Origin: Desulfosudis oleivorans Hxd3
GTDB taxonomy: Bacteria; Desulfobacterota; Desulfobacteria; Desulfobacterales; Desulfosudaceae
DNA length: 64,000 nt
Assembly (NCBI RefSeq): GCF_000018405.1
Contig: NC_009943.1
Coordinates: forward strand, 2,669,001-2,733,000
Direction of reading: 5' to 3'
In this document: positions 1-7,842 of the stretch, piece by piece
Layout of the letters: each line of letters starts with the position of its first letter
How positions within the stretch are numbered: the stretch's first letter is position 1
Notes under the pieces: generated by a model
Told to the model about the DNA's origin: nothing
Seen by the model: the letters and a program-made list of their open reading frames with translations, nothing else
Databases searched by the model: none
Program-made: the position numbers and the translations under genes

Positions 1-12
1 AAAAACAGGGAA

Positions 13-1023
13 TCAGGCAGACAGCAGGGCAAAGGTGGTGTCCAGCATGCGATTGGCATAGCCCCACTCGTTGTCGAACCAGGCCAGAACGGAAACCCCG
101 GTGGTGCCAGCAACCCGGGTCTGGGAGCCGTCAATGACGGCCGAGTGGGGGTCGTGGTTGAAGTCGCAGGAGACCAGGGGCAGTTCGGTGTATCCCAGAA
201 TACCGGCGAGCGGGCCGGTGGCGCCTGTCGCAAAGATTTCGTTGACCGTTGCGGCCTCGGTTTTTGTTTTGACATGAGCCGTGAGCTGCATGGCTGACAC
301 GTTGGTGGTGGGCACGCGCAGGGCAATGGCCTGGAACCGGCCGGCCAGCCGGGGCAGGAGCCGGTCAATGCCGCTGGGTAGCTCGGTGTTGACCGGAATC
401 ACCGACTGGCCGGAGCTTCGGGACTTGCGCAGGTCCCGGTTGTGATAAGCGTCGATCACCGGCTGGTCGTTCATGATGGAATGGATGGTGGTGATCATGC
501 CGTGGTCAATGCCCAGGGCCCGGTCCAGCACGTCGATCACCGGAACAATGCAATTGGAGGTGCACGAGGCGTTGGAAATGACAGTATGGTCCTTTTTAAG
601 GGAGGTATGGTTGATACCGTAAACGACAATGGCGTCCGCGTTTTCCGCCGGGCAGGAAAAAACCACCTTTTTGGCCCCGCTTTTTAAATGCCCTTCGGCC
701 GTGGCCCGGTCGATAAAGCTGCCCGTACACTCCAGCACCGCGTCCACGCCCAGCTTCGCCCAAGGCAGGGCCGCCGGATTTTTTTCAAAAGAGACCTCAA
801 TGGGATCGTCATTCACATAAAGGGTGGCCCCCTCATGAACGACACGGCCGGCAAAACGGCCATGGGTGGAGTCAAACCGGGTCAGATGGGCAATGGAATC
901 CATGTTGGACAGATCGTTGATGCCCACCACGGCCATGTCCGCCCTGCGGCCCGACTCATACAGGGCCCGCAACACGCAGCGTCCGATTCTTCCATACCCG
1001 TTGATGGCAATGCGAAACGGCAT
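13..1023 (-). CDS. epd: Erythrose-4-phosphate dehydrogenase-like enzyme of the GAPDH family
   Basis: NAD-dependent cytoplasmic dehydrogenase of 336 aa. The Rossmann start INGYGRIGR is at the N-terminus and the catalytic cysteine is Cys154 in SNASCTSNC. Several stretches match Epd better than glycolytic GAPDH: YESGRRA near residue 23, IHSIMNDQPVIDAYH after the catalytic region, and YTELPLVSCDFNHDPHS near the C-terminus. Epd makes 4-phosphoerythronate for the DXP-dependent pyridoxal phosphate route; GAPDH activity cannot be excluded from sequence. The start at MPFRIAING is chosen because AAAGGAG lies just upstream; the longer open frame (to 1119) has no homologous N-terminus. The stop is close to the window edge, so downstream operon partners are not visible. 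Confidence 0.85.
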   Translation of the reverse strand: MPFRIAINGYGRIGRCVLRALYESGRRADMAVVGINDLSNMDSIAHLTRFDSTHGRFAGRVVHEGATLYVNDDPIEVSFEKNPAALPWAKLGVDAVLECTGSFIDRATAEGHLKSGAKKVVFSCPAENADAIVVYGINHTSLKKDHTVISNASCTSNCIVPVIDVLDRALGIDHGMITTIHSIMNDQPVIDAYHNRDLRKSRSSGQSVIPVNTELPSGIDRLLPRLAGRFQAIALRVPTTNVSAMQLTAHVKTKTEAATVNEIFATGATGPLAGILGYTELPLVSCDFNHDPHSAVIDGSQTRVAGTTGVSVLAWFDNEWGYANRMLDTTFALLSA

Positions 1024-1202
1024 ACGTTCTCCTTTAAAAATGGTTCCTTTATACAGGCTTTGTGCCGGACTTGCAAGACGGCTGCCGGTGAAAAAAAGTG
1101 ATGTTTCCGGCGCTTGCATCTTTTTTTCACATGTACTATGCTTCTGTTAACAAAACCTGAACGGATAAACAAAATGCCCGAACAGATACAAGGAGGGGCG
1201 CA

Positions 1203-1736
1203 ATGGAACACATCGACCTGGAAAAAGGCAGAATACAGCACGAAGACCAATGGCTGTCGGCCGAAGAGCTGGCCGAAAAAATTCAGGAGAAAATAAAGTC
1301 CGGCGACATGAAAATCGCCAAACTGGCCGGGCTTTTAGAAGAGCTCAACACCGCCATGGAGTCGATTCATGTGCTGGAGGCCAGGATCACCATCTCAAAA
1401 GATCAGTATGAGAAACTGGTGGCAAAGGGCGGCGAGGATGACAACGAGAGTGTGCGGCAGGCCGTGCTGGCCTTTATTGAGGAGAAAACCCGGCCCAATC
1501 CGCCGGACATTGACTTTATTCCGGTGGGAGACGAGCCCCTGGCCATGGAGCCGACCGATAACGCTCCGCCGGCAAAGGGGAAGACGGTTACCATCAACTG
1601 TTCCAAGTGCAACAGCCCCATTGAGATCGACACGGAAAACATGCCCTCCGAGATTCGGTGCCCCAGTTGCAACGCCCGGGGCATGCTCAAGACCTACAAG
1701 AACAAGCCGCAGTTCAAGGACCGGTATGCGGGGTAG
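1203..1736 (+). CDS. Conserved hypothetical protein with C-terminal zinc ribbon
   Basis: A 177-aa soluble protein that I do not recognise by name. The first 80 residues are charged and helical. A C-terminal CxxC-x16-CxxC module (Cys133, Cys136, Cys153, Cys156) looks like a small zinc ribbon of the MJ0042/zinc-ribbon type. A strong AAGGAGGGG ribosome site precedes the ATG. It converges on map with only two bases between the stop codons, so there is no room for a terminator between them. Function unknown; metal or nucleic-acid binding is only suggested by the ribbon. Confidence 0.7.
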   Translation: MEHIDLEKGRIQHEDQWLSAEELAEKIQEKIKSGDMKIAKLAGLLEELNTAMESIHVLEARITISKDQYEKLVAKGGEDDNESVRQAVLAFIEEKTRPNPPDIDFIPVGDEPLAMEPTDNAPPAKGKTVTINCSKCNSPIEIDTENMPSEIRCPSCNARGMLKTYKNKPQFKDRYAG

Positions 1737-1738
1737 GG

Positions 1739-2632
1739 TCAGAGGTCAAAGGGGGTCAGGCTTTCAAAGCCGTCGGAGGTGACCACCAGGGTCTGTTCGA
1801 ACTGGGCCGACAGGGAGCCGTCGGCGGTGACCGCGGTCCAGCCGTCCGGCAGCACACGAATCCCCTTGGCGCCCAGGTTGATCATGGGTTCAATGGTAAA
1901 GACCATGCCCGGCACCAGTACCACGCCCTCCCCCCTTCTCCCGTAGTGGGGCACCTGGGGCGGCTCGTGAAAATCGAACCCCACGCCGTGGCCCACGAAC
2001 TCACGCACCACCGAGCAATCCCGCGCCTCGACATAACGCTGAATGGCCCACCCGATGTCTCCCACATGATTGCCCGGTGTCACCATGGCCATGGCCTCGG
2101 CCAGGGACCGCCGCGTCACATCCACGATTTTGACGGCATTCAGGCCCGGTGTGCCCACAAAAAAGGTTTTGTTTACATCCGCATAATAGCCGTTTAAAAT
2201 CGGCGTCACATCCACGTTGACAATATCCCCTGCCTGAAGAATCCGGTTGCCCGGGATGCCGTGGCACACCTCGTCATTGACCGACACGCACACGCTCTTG
2301 GGAAATCCCCGGTAGTTCAGGGGGGCGGGCACGGCACCGGCGGCAACCGTTTGGTCATGCACCAGGGTGTTGACCTGGTCGGTGGTGATGCCGGGCCGCA
2401 GCATCTGTTCCACCCGGTCCAGCAGTTCCAGGGCCAGGCGTCCGGCTCTGGCAATGGCCCTGATGTCCTCGGCCTGTTTGATGCAAATGCCGTATTTCTC
2501 GCGATAGGCCCTGGCCAGAGAGGACTGGGGGGTTGTTTCCCTGCCCATGCAGCACTTTTTGTATTTTTTCCCGCTGCCGCAGGGGCATGGATCATTGCGG
2601 CCGACAGTCACTGGATCTTCCTTGTGTTTCAT
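1739..2632 (-). CDS. map: Methionine aminopeptidase with N-terminal SEC-C motif
   Basis: Removes the initiator methionine from nascent proteins in the cytoplasm. The 297-aa protein begins with a SEC-C zinc motif ([16 protein letters not shown], residues about 13-28), followed by the pita-bread catalytic domain. The metal ligands are visible in order: Asp in NVDVTP, Asp in YYADVNK, His in [13 protein letters not shown], Glu in [10 protein letters not shown] and Glu in [13 protein letters not shown]-tagged type I enzymes are a known variant; the zinc tail probably helps ribosome docking, as in SecA, though that is inference. The stop lies two bases from that of the convergent neighbour. A GAGG ribosome site is 8 bases before the ATG. 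Confidence 0.95.
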   Translation of the reverse strand: MKHKEDPVTVGRNDPCPCGSGKKYKKCCMGRETTPQSSLARAYREKYGICIKQAEDIRAIARAGRLALELLDRVEQMLRPGITTDQVNTLVHDQTVAAGAVPAPLNYRGFPKSVCVSVNDEVCHGIPGNRILQAGDIVNVDVTPILNGYYADVNKTFFVGTPGLNAVKIVDVTRRSLAEAMAMVTPGNHVGDIGWAIQRYVEARDCSVVREFVGHGVGFDFHEPPQVPHYGRRGEGVVLVPGMVFTIEPMINLGAKGIRVLPDGWTAVTADGSLSAQFEQTLVVTSDGFESLTPFDL

Positions 2633-2819
2633 TTAAATGCCTCATGTTGTACAAACATTATCCATATACAATCCCCGTACGGTTTGCAACCGGAAACCTG
2701 CCCGGTGCCCGGCCCGGTGGATTCGCTTTTTTATTTTGAAAAAGCACGACAAATCATGTAGAACATACACACGAACAATTACAAGACAGCAGCTTAACCC
2801 TTGAGACCGGCGGCAGACC

Positions 2820-3224
2820 ATGAGTGACAACCCGCAGCCCCCGCTTCCCTACACGGCGCTTTCCGCCGACACGGTGGGCACCAAGATGCTTACCGTGATT
2901 GAATATGCCTACCGGGAGACACGGCCCATCGACGTGGTGATCCGGCAGCCGGAATTCACTTCCCTCTGCCCCATGACCGGGCTGCCCGACTACGGATGCA
3001 TCACCATCCGCTACCGTCCCCGCCATCATATTGTGGAACTCAAATCATTGAAATACTATCTTCTGCAATATCGCAATGTGGGCATATTCTACGAGCACGT
3101 GATCAACCGAATTCTAAACGATCTGTCCGGGGCCGTGGCCCCCGTATGGATGGAGGTCTCCGGAGAATTCACCGCACGCGGCGGTATCACCACAACCGTC
3201 ACCGCGGCAACCGGAGACCAATAA
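2820..3224 (+). CDS. queF: NADPH-dependent 7-cyano-7-deazaguanine reductase (short, unimodular QueF)
   Basis: Reduces preQ0 to preQ1 in queuosine biosynthesis. The protein is 134 aa, the size of the unimodular (type I) QueF. The catalytic Cys50 lies in [12 protein letters not shown] with the catalytic Asp57 seven residues later, and the family motif ELKSLKYY follows near residue 76. It stands alone between map (opposite strand) and the cNMP-PATAN gene; other queuosine genes are not in the window. I looked for a preQ1 riboswitch upstream and saw none. Confidence 0.93.
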   Translation: MSDNPQPPLPYTALSADTVGTKMLTVIEYAYRETRPIDVVIRQPEFTSLCPMTGLPDYGCITIRYRPRHHIVELKSLKYYLLQYRNVGIFYEHVINRILNDLSGAVAPVWMEVSGEFTARGGITTTVTAATGDQ

Positions 3225-3263
3225 ACCGGCCTCGCCGGGTGGCGGGTATAAACGAGGATACGC

Positions 3264-4337
3264 ATGACGCTGCTTGAAGCCTTTTTTACAGTGACAGAGA
3301 ACGACAGCTGCCCGTTTTATGAGACAGACGACCAGTTCCGGTTTTCCACCAATGCCCTGCACATGCCGCCGGGCAAACCCACCTGCACCATCCTGGCCGA
3401 CGATATCAGGCGTGTCCTTAACAGCGACCAGGAAGAACCGGCGTCACAGGAGGATCCGGCAACGTTCAAATGCAGCGGGTGCTCCGGCACCATCACCCTG
3501 ACCTACGAAAAGGTCACCGAATACGTGTTCGAACTGGAAGACCCGCACGAAAACGCCAAGGACAACATCGCCCGGCTGCTGAAAAACTTTTCTTTCTTCA
3601 AAACACTCAAAAAACACGAGATCAAATACTTTGTGCCCTTTATCCGGCATAAACAGTTTCAAAAAGGCGACATCATCATCAATAAGGGAGAGCCAGGTAA
3701 AAACCTCTTTGTGATCCTGTCGGGCATGGTGGAGGTAGTGGGGGAAAACGACGTCAACATCGCGTTTCTGGGCAAGGAGGAGATTCTCGGCGAGATGAGC
3801 CTGATCAGCGGTGAGGCGGCCGGCGCCTCTATTCGGGCCGTTGAGCCCACCCGGGTGATCTTTCTGAACAGCCGGAATTTCCGCAAGCTGCTGCGCCAGT
3901 TCCCTGCCCTTCAGATGTACTTTGCCGGCCTGCTCTCCAAACGCCTGGCCAAAACCAACGTGGCCCGGTCCGCGGACCTGGAATCGGGCATGTCCGGCAA
4001 CCTCTCGGAGATGCCTGTGGCCGAACTGCTTCAGACCTTCAACATGAACCAGAAAACCGGGGTCCTGACCCTCAAGTTCCCCCACGATTCAGCCACCATC
4101 ACCTTTAAAAACGGCGAGCCGATCCGGGCCCGCTTCGGCGAGATGAACAACAAAGAGGCCTTCTGGGCCGTGCTGAAGGAAAAAACCGGCCGGTTCAAGT
4201 TTACCCCCGGTATTCCGCCGGAAGAGGAGTCCCGCAGCGAGATCGGCCAGTTCATGTGGCTGCTGATGGAGGGGCTTTCCCGCATGGATGAAGAGGCCCA
4301 CACGGAGGCGGAAACACAGCGGAAAACCGAGAACTGA
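3264..4337 (+). CDS. Cyclic nucleotide-binding domain protein with C-terminal PATAN (DUF4388) domain
   Basis: A 357-aa cytoplasmic regulator. The first 100 residues carry a CSGCSG pair and no family I recognise. Residues about 108-230 form a cNMP-binding fold (KGDIIINKGEPGKNLFVILSG, then LGEMSLISG in the phosphate-binding cassette). Residues about 240-330 match the PATAN/DUF4388 domain (MPVAELLQTFNMNQKTGVL). PATAN domains act as protein-interaction adaptors in signalling in this phylum. No DNA-binding or enzymatic domain is visible, so it is probably an adaptor that reads a nucleotide signal. GAGG is spaced well from the ATG, 39 bases after queF. Confidence 0.85.
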   Translation: MTLLEAFFTVTENDSCPFYETDDQFRFSTNALHMPPGKPTCTILADDIRRVLNSDQEEPASQEDPATFKCSGCSGTITLTYEKVTEYVFELEDPHENAKDNIARLLKNFSFFKTLKKHEIKYFVPFIRHKQFQKGDIIINKGEPGKNLFVILSGMVEVVGENDVNIAFLGKEEILGEMSLISGEAAGASIRAVEPTRVIFLNSRNFRKLLRQFPALQMYFAGLLSKRLAKTNVARSADLESGMSGNLSEMPVAELLQTFNMNQKTGVLTLKFPHDSATITFKNGEPIRARFGEMNNKEAFWAVLKEKTGRFKFTPGIPPEEESRSEIGQFMWLLMEGLSRMDEEAHTEAETQRKTEN

Positions 4338-4409
4338 AACGGCGGGGCCGGTACCCCTTCCCCTGCATCCCGGTCTGCGCCATGCCCCCCTCCTCCGGTG
4401 CGAATCAGA

Positions 4410-4730
4410 TCACCGCTGGAAATCCCGGAACTTCGTATCAATGGCGGCAATCTCGTCCAGGCGGATCAAAGCGTCAAAAAAGTCCTTGCGATCCAGCTTC
4501 TCCAGATGCACCAGGTGGTCCCCCACTGTCTTGACGGTACCCGCCAGAACGGTTCCGGATTTCAATGTGATGTAAACCTGCTTGCCTTCCAGTGCTTTCA
4601 GGTTATCCGCCAGGGACGCCTTTACATTGTAGGCCATTCCCTCAATGGCCACCACATTGGCCGCGGCGCCGGCCATGACCGGAACCAGCAGAAACGATAC
4701 CGCCAGAAACATCATGCATGCTTTTTTCAT
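4410..4730 (-). CDS. Small exported protein with Sm-like beta domain
   Basis: A 106-aa protein with a clear Sec signal peptide (MKKACMMFLAVSFLLVPVMAGAA), so it is probably periplasmic. The mature part contains LEGKQVYITLKSGTVLAGTVKTVGDH, typical of a small Sm-like/LSM-type beta barrel where a strand pair starts with K-S-G-x-V-x-x-G. Exported Sm-like proteins of this type are poorly characterised. An AGGAGG-like ribosome site is next to the ATG. It lies 62 bases downstream of the bactofilin on the same strand and may be the last gene of that operon. Confidence 0.65.
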   Translation of the reverse strand: MKKACMMFLAVSFLLVPVMAGAAANVVAIEGMAYNVKASLADNLKALEGKQVYITLKSGTVLAGTVKTVGDHLVHLEKLDRKDFFDALIRLDEIAAIDTKFRDFQR

Positions 4731-4792
4731 TTTATCCTCCCTTAACCATGATGGACACTACCCGCCGAATGCGGAGACAAAAACATTGAAGA

Positions 4793-5122
4793 TTATCCCC
4801 CGTTGCAGGCCACCTCGGTATTCAGCCGGCCGCCCTTTTCCATCCGAAGCATGCGGCAGGCGACCTTTCCGGCGCAGCTGCCGGTGGCCAGGATGACCAG
4901 GTCCCGGTCCACGGCCGCGTCCCCCTCAAACTCACCACCGACGGTCATCTCCGTCACCCGGACCGTGGCCCGAACCCGCCCCCCGGCCGCGATCACCAGG
5001 CTCTCACCGTCAATGGTTCCCCTCACATCGCCTTTTATCACCAGGGTGCCCTTAACCGTGAGCGTGCCTTCTATACTCAGCCCACCGTCAATGATCGACA
5101 GCCCTTTCTGCCGGCTATCCAT
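4793..5122 (-). CDS. Bactofilin (polymer-forming cytoskeletal protein)
   Basis: A 109-aa protein built of repeated short beta strands with periodic glycine and valine (LSIEGTLTVKGTLVIKGDV, then LVIAAGGRVRATVRVTEMTV), the right-handed beta-helix pattern of bactofilins. Bactofilins polymerise without nucleotide and recruit peptidoglycan enzymes. The second ATG (5122) is preferred because AAAGGAG is 7 bases upstream of it but only 1 base before the first ATG (5128). It overlaps the end of the M99 carboxypeptidase gene, which implies translational coupling. A conserved cysteine pair (SCAGKVAC) is visible. Its position next to two peptidoglycan-trimming enzymes suggests a morphogenetic scaffold. 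Confidence 0.85.
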   Translation of the reverse strand: MDSRQKGLSIIDGGLSIEGTLTVKGTLVIKGDVRGTIDGESLVIAAGGRVRATVRVTEMTVGGEFEGDAAVDRDLVILATGSCAGKVACRMLRMEKGGRLNTEVACNGG

Positions 5123-6968
5123 TCTCATGCTCCTTTAAAAATCGTAGCGTCACCTGCCCTATCACCTCATCTCCGCGCCGTACCTCCACGCGACAGGCTG
5201 CTTCAGCCGGTCGTCCGGCGATGCGATCGGCGCCGGGCAGCCCGCCGCCCCTGGGCCATTCGGCAAGGGTGTCGCCGAAACCGGCAAACACCCGCACACC
5301 TTTATTGTCCGACACGTTGGTGATCATGTCGGCCAGGCGCAGGGAGCCGGCCGCTTTTGTGCTCAGGACAAGCGTTGCTCCGGGCCGGCAGCAGTAGAGG
5401 TGCTCAGCACCGTCGGCCGCCTGAAGCATCAGGTATCGCAATACCGGCGGGTTGAGGTGCACGAACAGCTTTCCCGTGACCTGACCCTTCCGGGTCGCCA
5501 CCACCTGATAGGTGTTCTTCTCTTTGTCAACGGCATACCGCTCCCAAAGGTCTTTGGCGGTATGAATCAAATAGCCCCTGTCCTCACCGGTATTGTTGGT
5601 CTCGTCTCCCACAAACCCCTTGAAGTTCACCACCACGTCGCCATAGGGGCCGTTGCCCGCCACATCAACCAGCTTGAGCGTGTCGCCGCGTATCAGTTCC
5701 ACGTGGCCATAATTGGGAAATACAAGGGGTTGACCATTAACCTCCACATTGAAAAACAGGGCCGACCCGCCCGCATCCACCGTGGCAATGTTCTGGGCCC
5801 TGTTCATGGGATCACCGCCAAACGCCACGTACACGGTGCCGCAGGGCAGGGAATCCTTTCGGGCAACAAGTTTCGACTCCCGGGTGATCTTAAAATCTTT
5901 TCGCAGATCGTTCAGGGTACCTGCCCCCAGGAGATCCACGGTCAGGCCGCGCTTGTAGTTGGCTTCTATATGAATGACCCGGACGATGTCTCCCGGTCTT
6001 ACATAAAGTGTCTGCTGGTTAGCCACCAGGACCGAAGAACCGCCGTTAATGGAAACCAGCAGATAACTCAATTCCGGGGTATCCAGATAGATGCCCGGCG
6101 TTTCGGGAACAATATCCAGAAGCGCCATAAACCCGTTGATGGCGTAATTGTGCTGACTCACCTTTTCCGCCAGGGAAAGCCCTTTATGGGTCTCCACGCC
6201 AAAGGCGGGAATACCGCAATTGTAGACCGCGTAATAGGTGGCCGACCCCCGCTGTTCCTTATGGGTAGAATCTTTTTCATTGGTCCGGTGGTTGTTGAAA
6301 TGAAAATGGTGGTCCGGGTTCTTGATATGACGGTTCATATCGGCGATGACGGTCCGGGCCATCTTCCCCAGATCCAGGCGAATACCCCGTTCCGGGTCCT
6401 CGTAGATATCACAGTCGGCGATAAGGCACTGGCCGTAACGGTTGGGATTGCGCTGGTCGCTGATCCAGGTGGGAGAATAGAATCCCGATCCGTCGTGCAG
6501 GTTGAGCATGCAGTCGCTCTCCGCGATCAGCTCTTTGAGGATTTCAACCACCCTTGCCTCGTAACTGTTCCGGTCCACGTCGCCGGAAAAGGTCCGGTTC
6601 ATGTCCTTGTTGACCTGGCGTCGCTGCATCAGGATCGACTGAAAATTGGCTCTTGGCACCACGATCAGGTTGCCCCTGGCCAGGGTCAGGTCCACGTAAA
6701 GATCGGCGGAAAGAAAGCCGCCGGGCTCATCCCCCTGAATGCCGCCGATGAGCAGCAGCGTCTTGCCATCTTCCCGGCCATAAAGCCTGTAAACGTGAAG
6801 CTCATAATCGGTATTTTCAAAATAGACCACATGCTCGGCCCGTTGAGAAAGGGCCGAAACCGGCAGCAGCAGCAGGCAGGCGAGACAAAGCGCCGTCCAT
6901 GCCCCCGCTCTTCGGGAGAACCGGCTGATCCGCCACTGTTCAACGCCGGGCGATGCAGAAAAAACCAT
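5115..6968 (-). CDS. M99-family (Csd4/Pgp1-like) peptidoglycan carboxypeptidase
   Basis: A 617-aa exported protein: N-terminal hydrophobic signal (AWTALCLACLLLLPVSALS, residues 23-41), a catalytic domain of about residues 45-290, then beta-rich domains to the C-terminus. The metal site has Gln78-x-x-Glu81 in GGIQGDEPGG and His158 in MLNLHDGSG; a later FGVETHKG carries the probable catalytic Glu. Gln in place of the usual M14 His is the hallmark of Helicobacter Csd4, a D,L-carboxypeptidase that trims muropeptide tripeptides. The family assignment is from these motifs; activity is inferred. Start chosen at MVFSASPGV, 38 bases after the preceding coiled-coil gene; the 3' end overlaps the bactofilin. 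Confidence 0.82.
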   Translation of the reverse strand: MVFSASPGVEQWRISRFSRRAGAWTALCLACLLLLPVSALSQRAEHVVYFENTDYELHVYRLYGREDGKTLLLIGGIQGDEPGGFLSADLYVDLTLARGNLIVVPRANFQSILMQRRQVNKDMNRTFSGDVDRNSYEARVVEILKELIAESDCMLNLHDGSGFYSPTWISDQRNPNRYGQCLIADCDIYEDPERGIRLDLGKMARTVIADMNRHIKNPDHHFHFNNHRTNEKDSTHKEQRGSATYYAVYNCGIPAFGVETHKGLSLAEKVSQHNYAINGFMALLDIVPETPGIYLDTPELSYLLVSINGGSSVLVANQQTLYVRPGDIVRVIHIEANYKRGLTVDLLGAGTLNDLRKDFKITRESKLVARKDSLPCGTVYVAFGGDPMNRAQNIATVDAGGSALFFNVEVNGQPLVFPNYGHVELIRGDTLKLVDVAGNGPYGDVVVNFKGFVGDETNNTGEDRGYLIHTAKDLWERYAVDKEKNTYQVVATRKGQVTGKLFVHLNPPVLRYLMLQAADGAEHLYCCRPGATLVLSTKAAGSLRLADMITNVSDNKGVRVFAGFGDTLAEWPRGGGLPGADRIAGRPAEAACRVEVRRGDEVIGQVTLRFLKEHENG

Positions 6969-7006
6969 GATATTGCTTACCTTTCCGGGCGAACCCCGTT
7001 TCAGGG

Positions 7007-7822
7007 TCAGGGAGGAGACAGGGCGCCGGCACTGCCGGCAACAGGTATCGACACATTAAATGGGCCGGGGACAAACGCCATATGATCAGGGCGCTCCGAC
7101 GGATCGGCGCTGGCGGCAGGGGCTTCTCTTACCACCTTTACCGGGAAAATCGCTTCGTACAACAATTCACCGTCGGTACTGAATATATACACCGTGGCGG
7201 TTTCAAGTTCATGGGGGTTCTCGATATTCACCGTCATGGAGACCGGTTTGAATCGGGCAATTGAAAAATACTGGCCCCTGCCGGGCTGGGCGGGTACGCC
7301 GTCATTCAGGGCCACGGCAGGGGCCACCACTGTCCTGGGACCCGCGCCGGTGTCGCCTTCAAGCACCACAAACACCCGGCCGGAAACCGTGTCCGACGAA
7401 TCACCGACTTTTTTTACCGCAAACTCGATCCGGGAGGCATGGGTATCCGACGTCTGAACCACCCGCAGGTTCTCGATGGCGACAGTTGCCGCCTCTGAAG
7501 CGGCGTCATCGGGCGCGGCCCCTTTCTCACCCGTGTCGGCCACGGCATCGGGTTCTGCCGGCGTACCGGAAGGGGTATCCGTGGCGGTGAGCGCCGCAAT
7601 CCGGGCCAGCAGGGCATCGTTTCTGTCTACCAGCACCCGCACCTCCTGCCGGGCGGATGCCAGGTCGCCCGACAATTTTTCGGTTTTCGACCGTTCATTC
7701 AAGAACAGCAAAAAGCAACACAGCGAGACCAGCAGGGAGACGATGAACACGCCGGCGGCAATGGCCACGTAACGCACAAAGTGCTTTACGTGAACCAGCC
7801 GCCCATGTTCGCTGACGAACAT
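7007..7822 (-). CDS. Single-pass membrane protein with coiled coil and C-terminal beta domain
   Basis: Unnamed protein of 271 aa. Residues about 14-40 (FVRYVAIAAGVFIVSLLVSLCCFLLF) form one membrane helix, followed by a coiled coil (NERSKTEKLSGDLASARQEV) and a low-complexity Ala/Asp/Glu linker. The C-terminal 120 residues look like a beta sandwich, reminiscent of DUF6776-type proteins; this match is weak. The ATG at 7822 is chosen because ACTGGAG precedes it and it clears the upstream stop; longer frames would overlap the L,D-transpeptidase. Sandwiched between two peptidoglycan-trimming enzymes, it is a plausible membrane anchor linking cytoplasmic bactofilin to periplasmic enzymes (inference). 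Confidence 0.6.
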   Translation of the reverse strand: MFVSEHGRLVHVKHFVRYVAIAAGVFIVSLLVSLCCFLLFLNERSKTEKLSGDLASARQEVRVLVDRNDALLARIAALTATDTPSGTPAEPDAVADTGEKGAAPDDAASEAATVAIENLRVVQTSDTHASRIEFAVKKVGDSSDTVSGRVFVVLEGDTGAGPRTVVAPAVALNDGVPAQPGRGQYFSIARFKPVSMTVNIENPHELETATVYIFSTDGELLYEAIFPVKVVREAPAASADPSERPDHMAFVPGPFNVSIPVAGSAGALSPP

Positions 7823-7842
7823 GACGCTCCAGTGCTGCTCTC

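Noticed and set aside
2640-2819. Possible preQ1 riboswitch before queF
   Set aside because: No preQ1-I or preQ1-II consensus pairing or conserved A-rich tail was found.
5400-7085. Long plus-strand reading frame of 561 codons
   Set aside because: It is antisense to the M99 carboxypeptidase gene, which has clear motifs and a signal peptide; the plus-strand translation has no family features.
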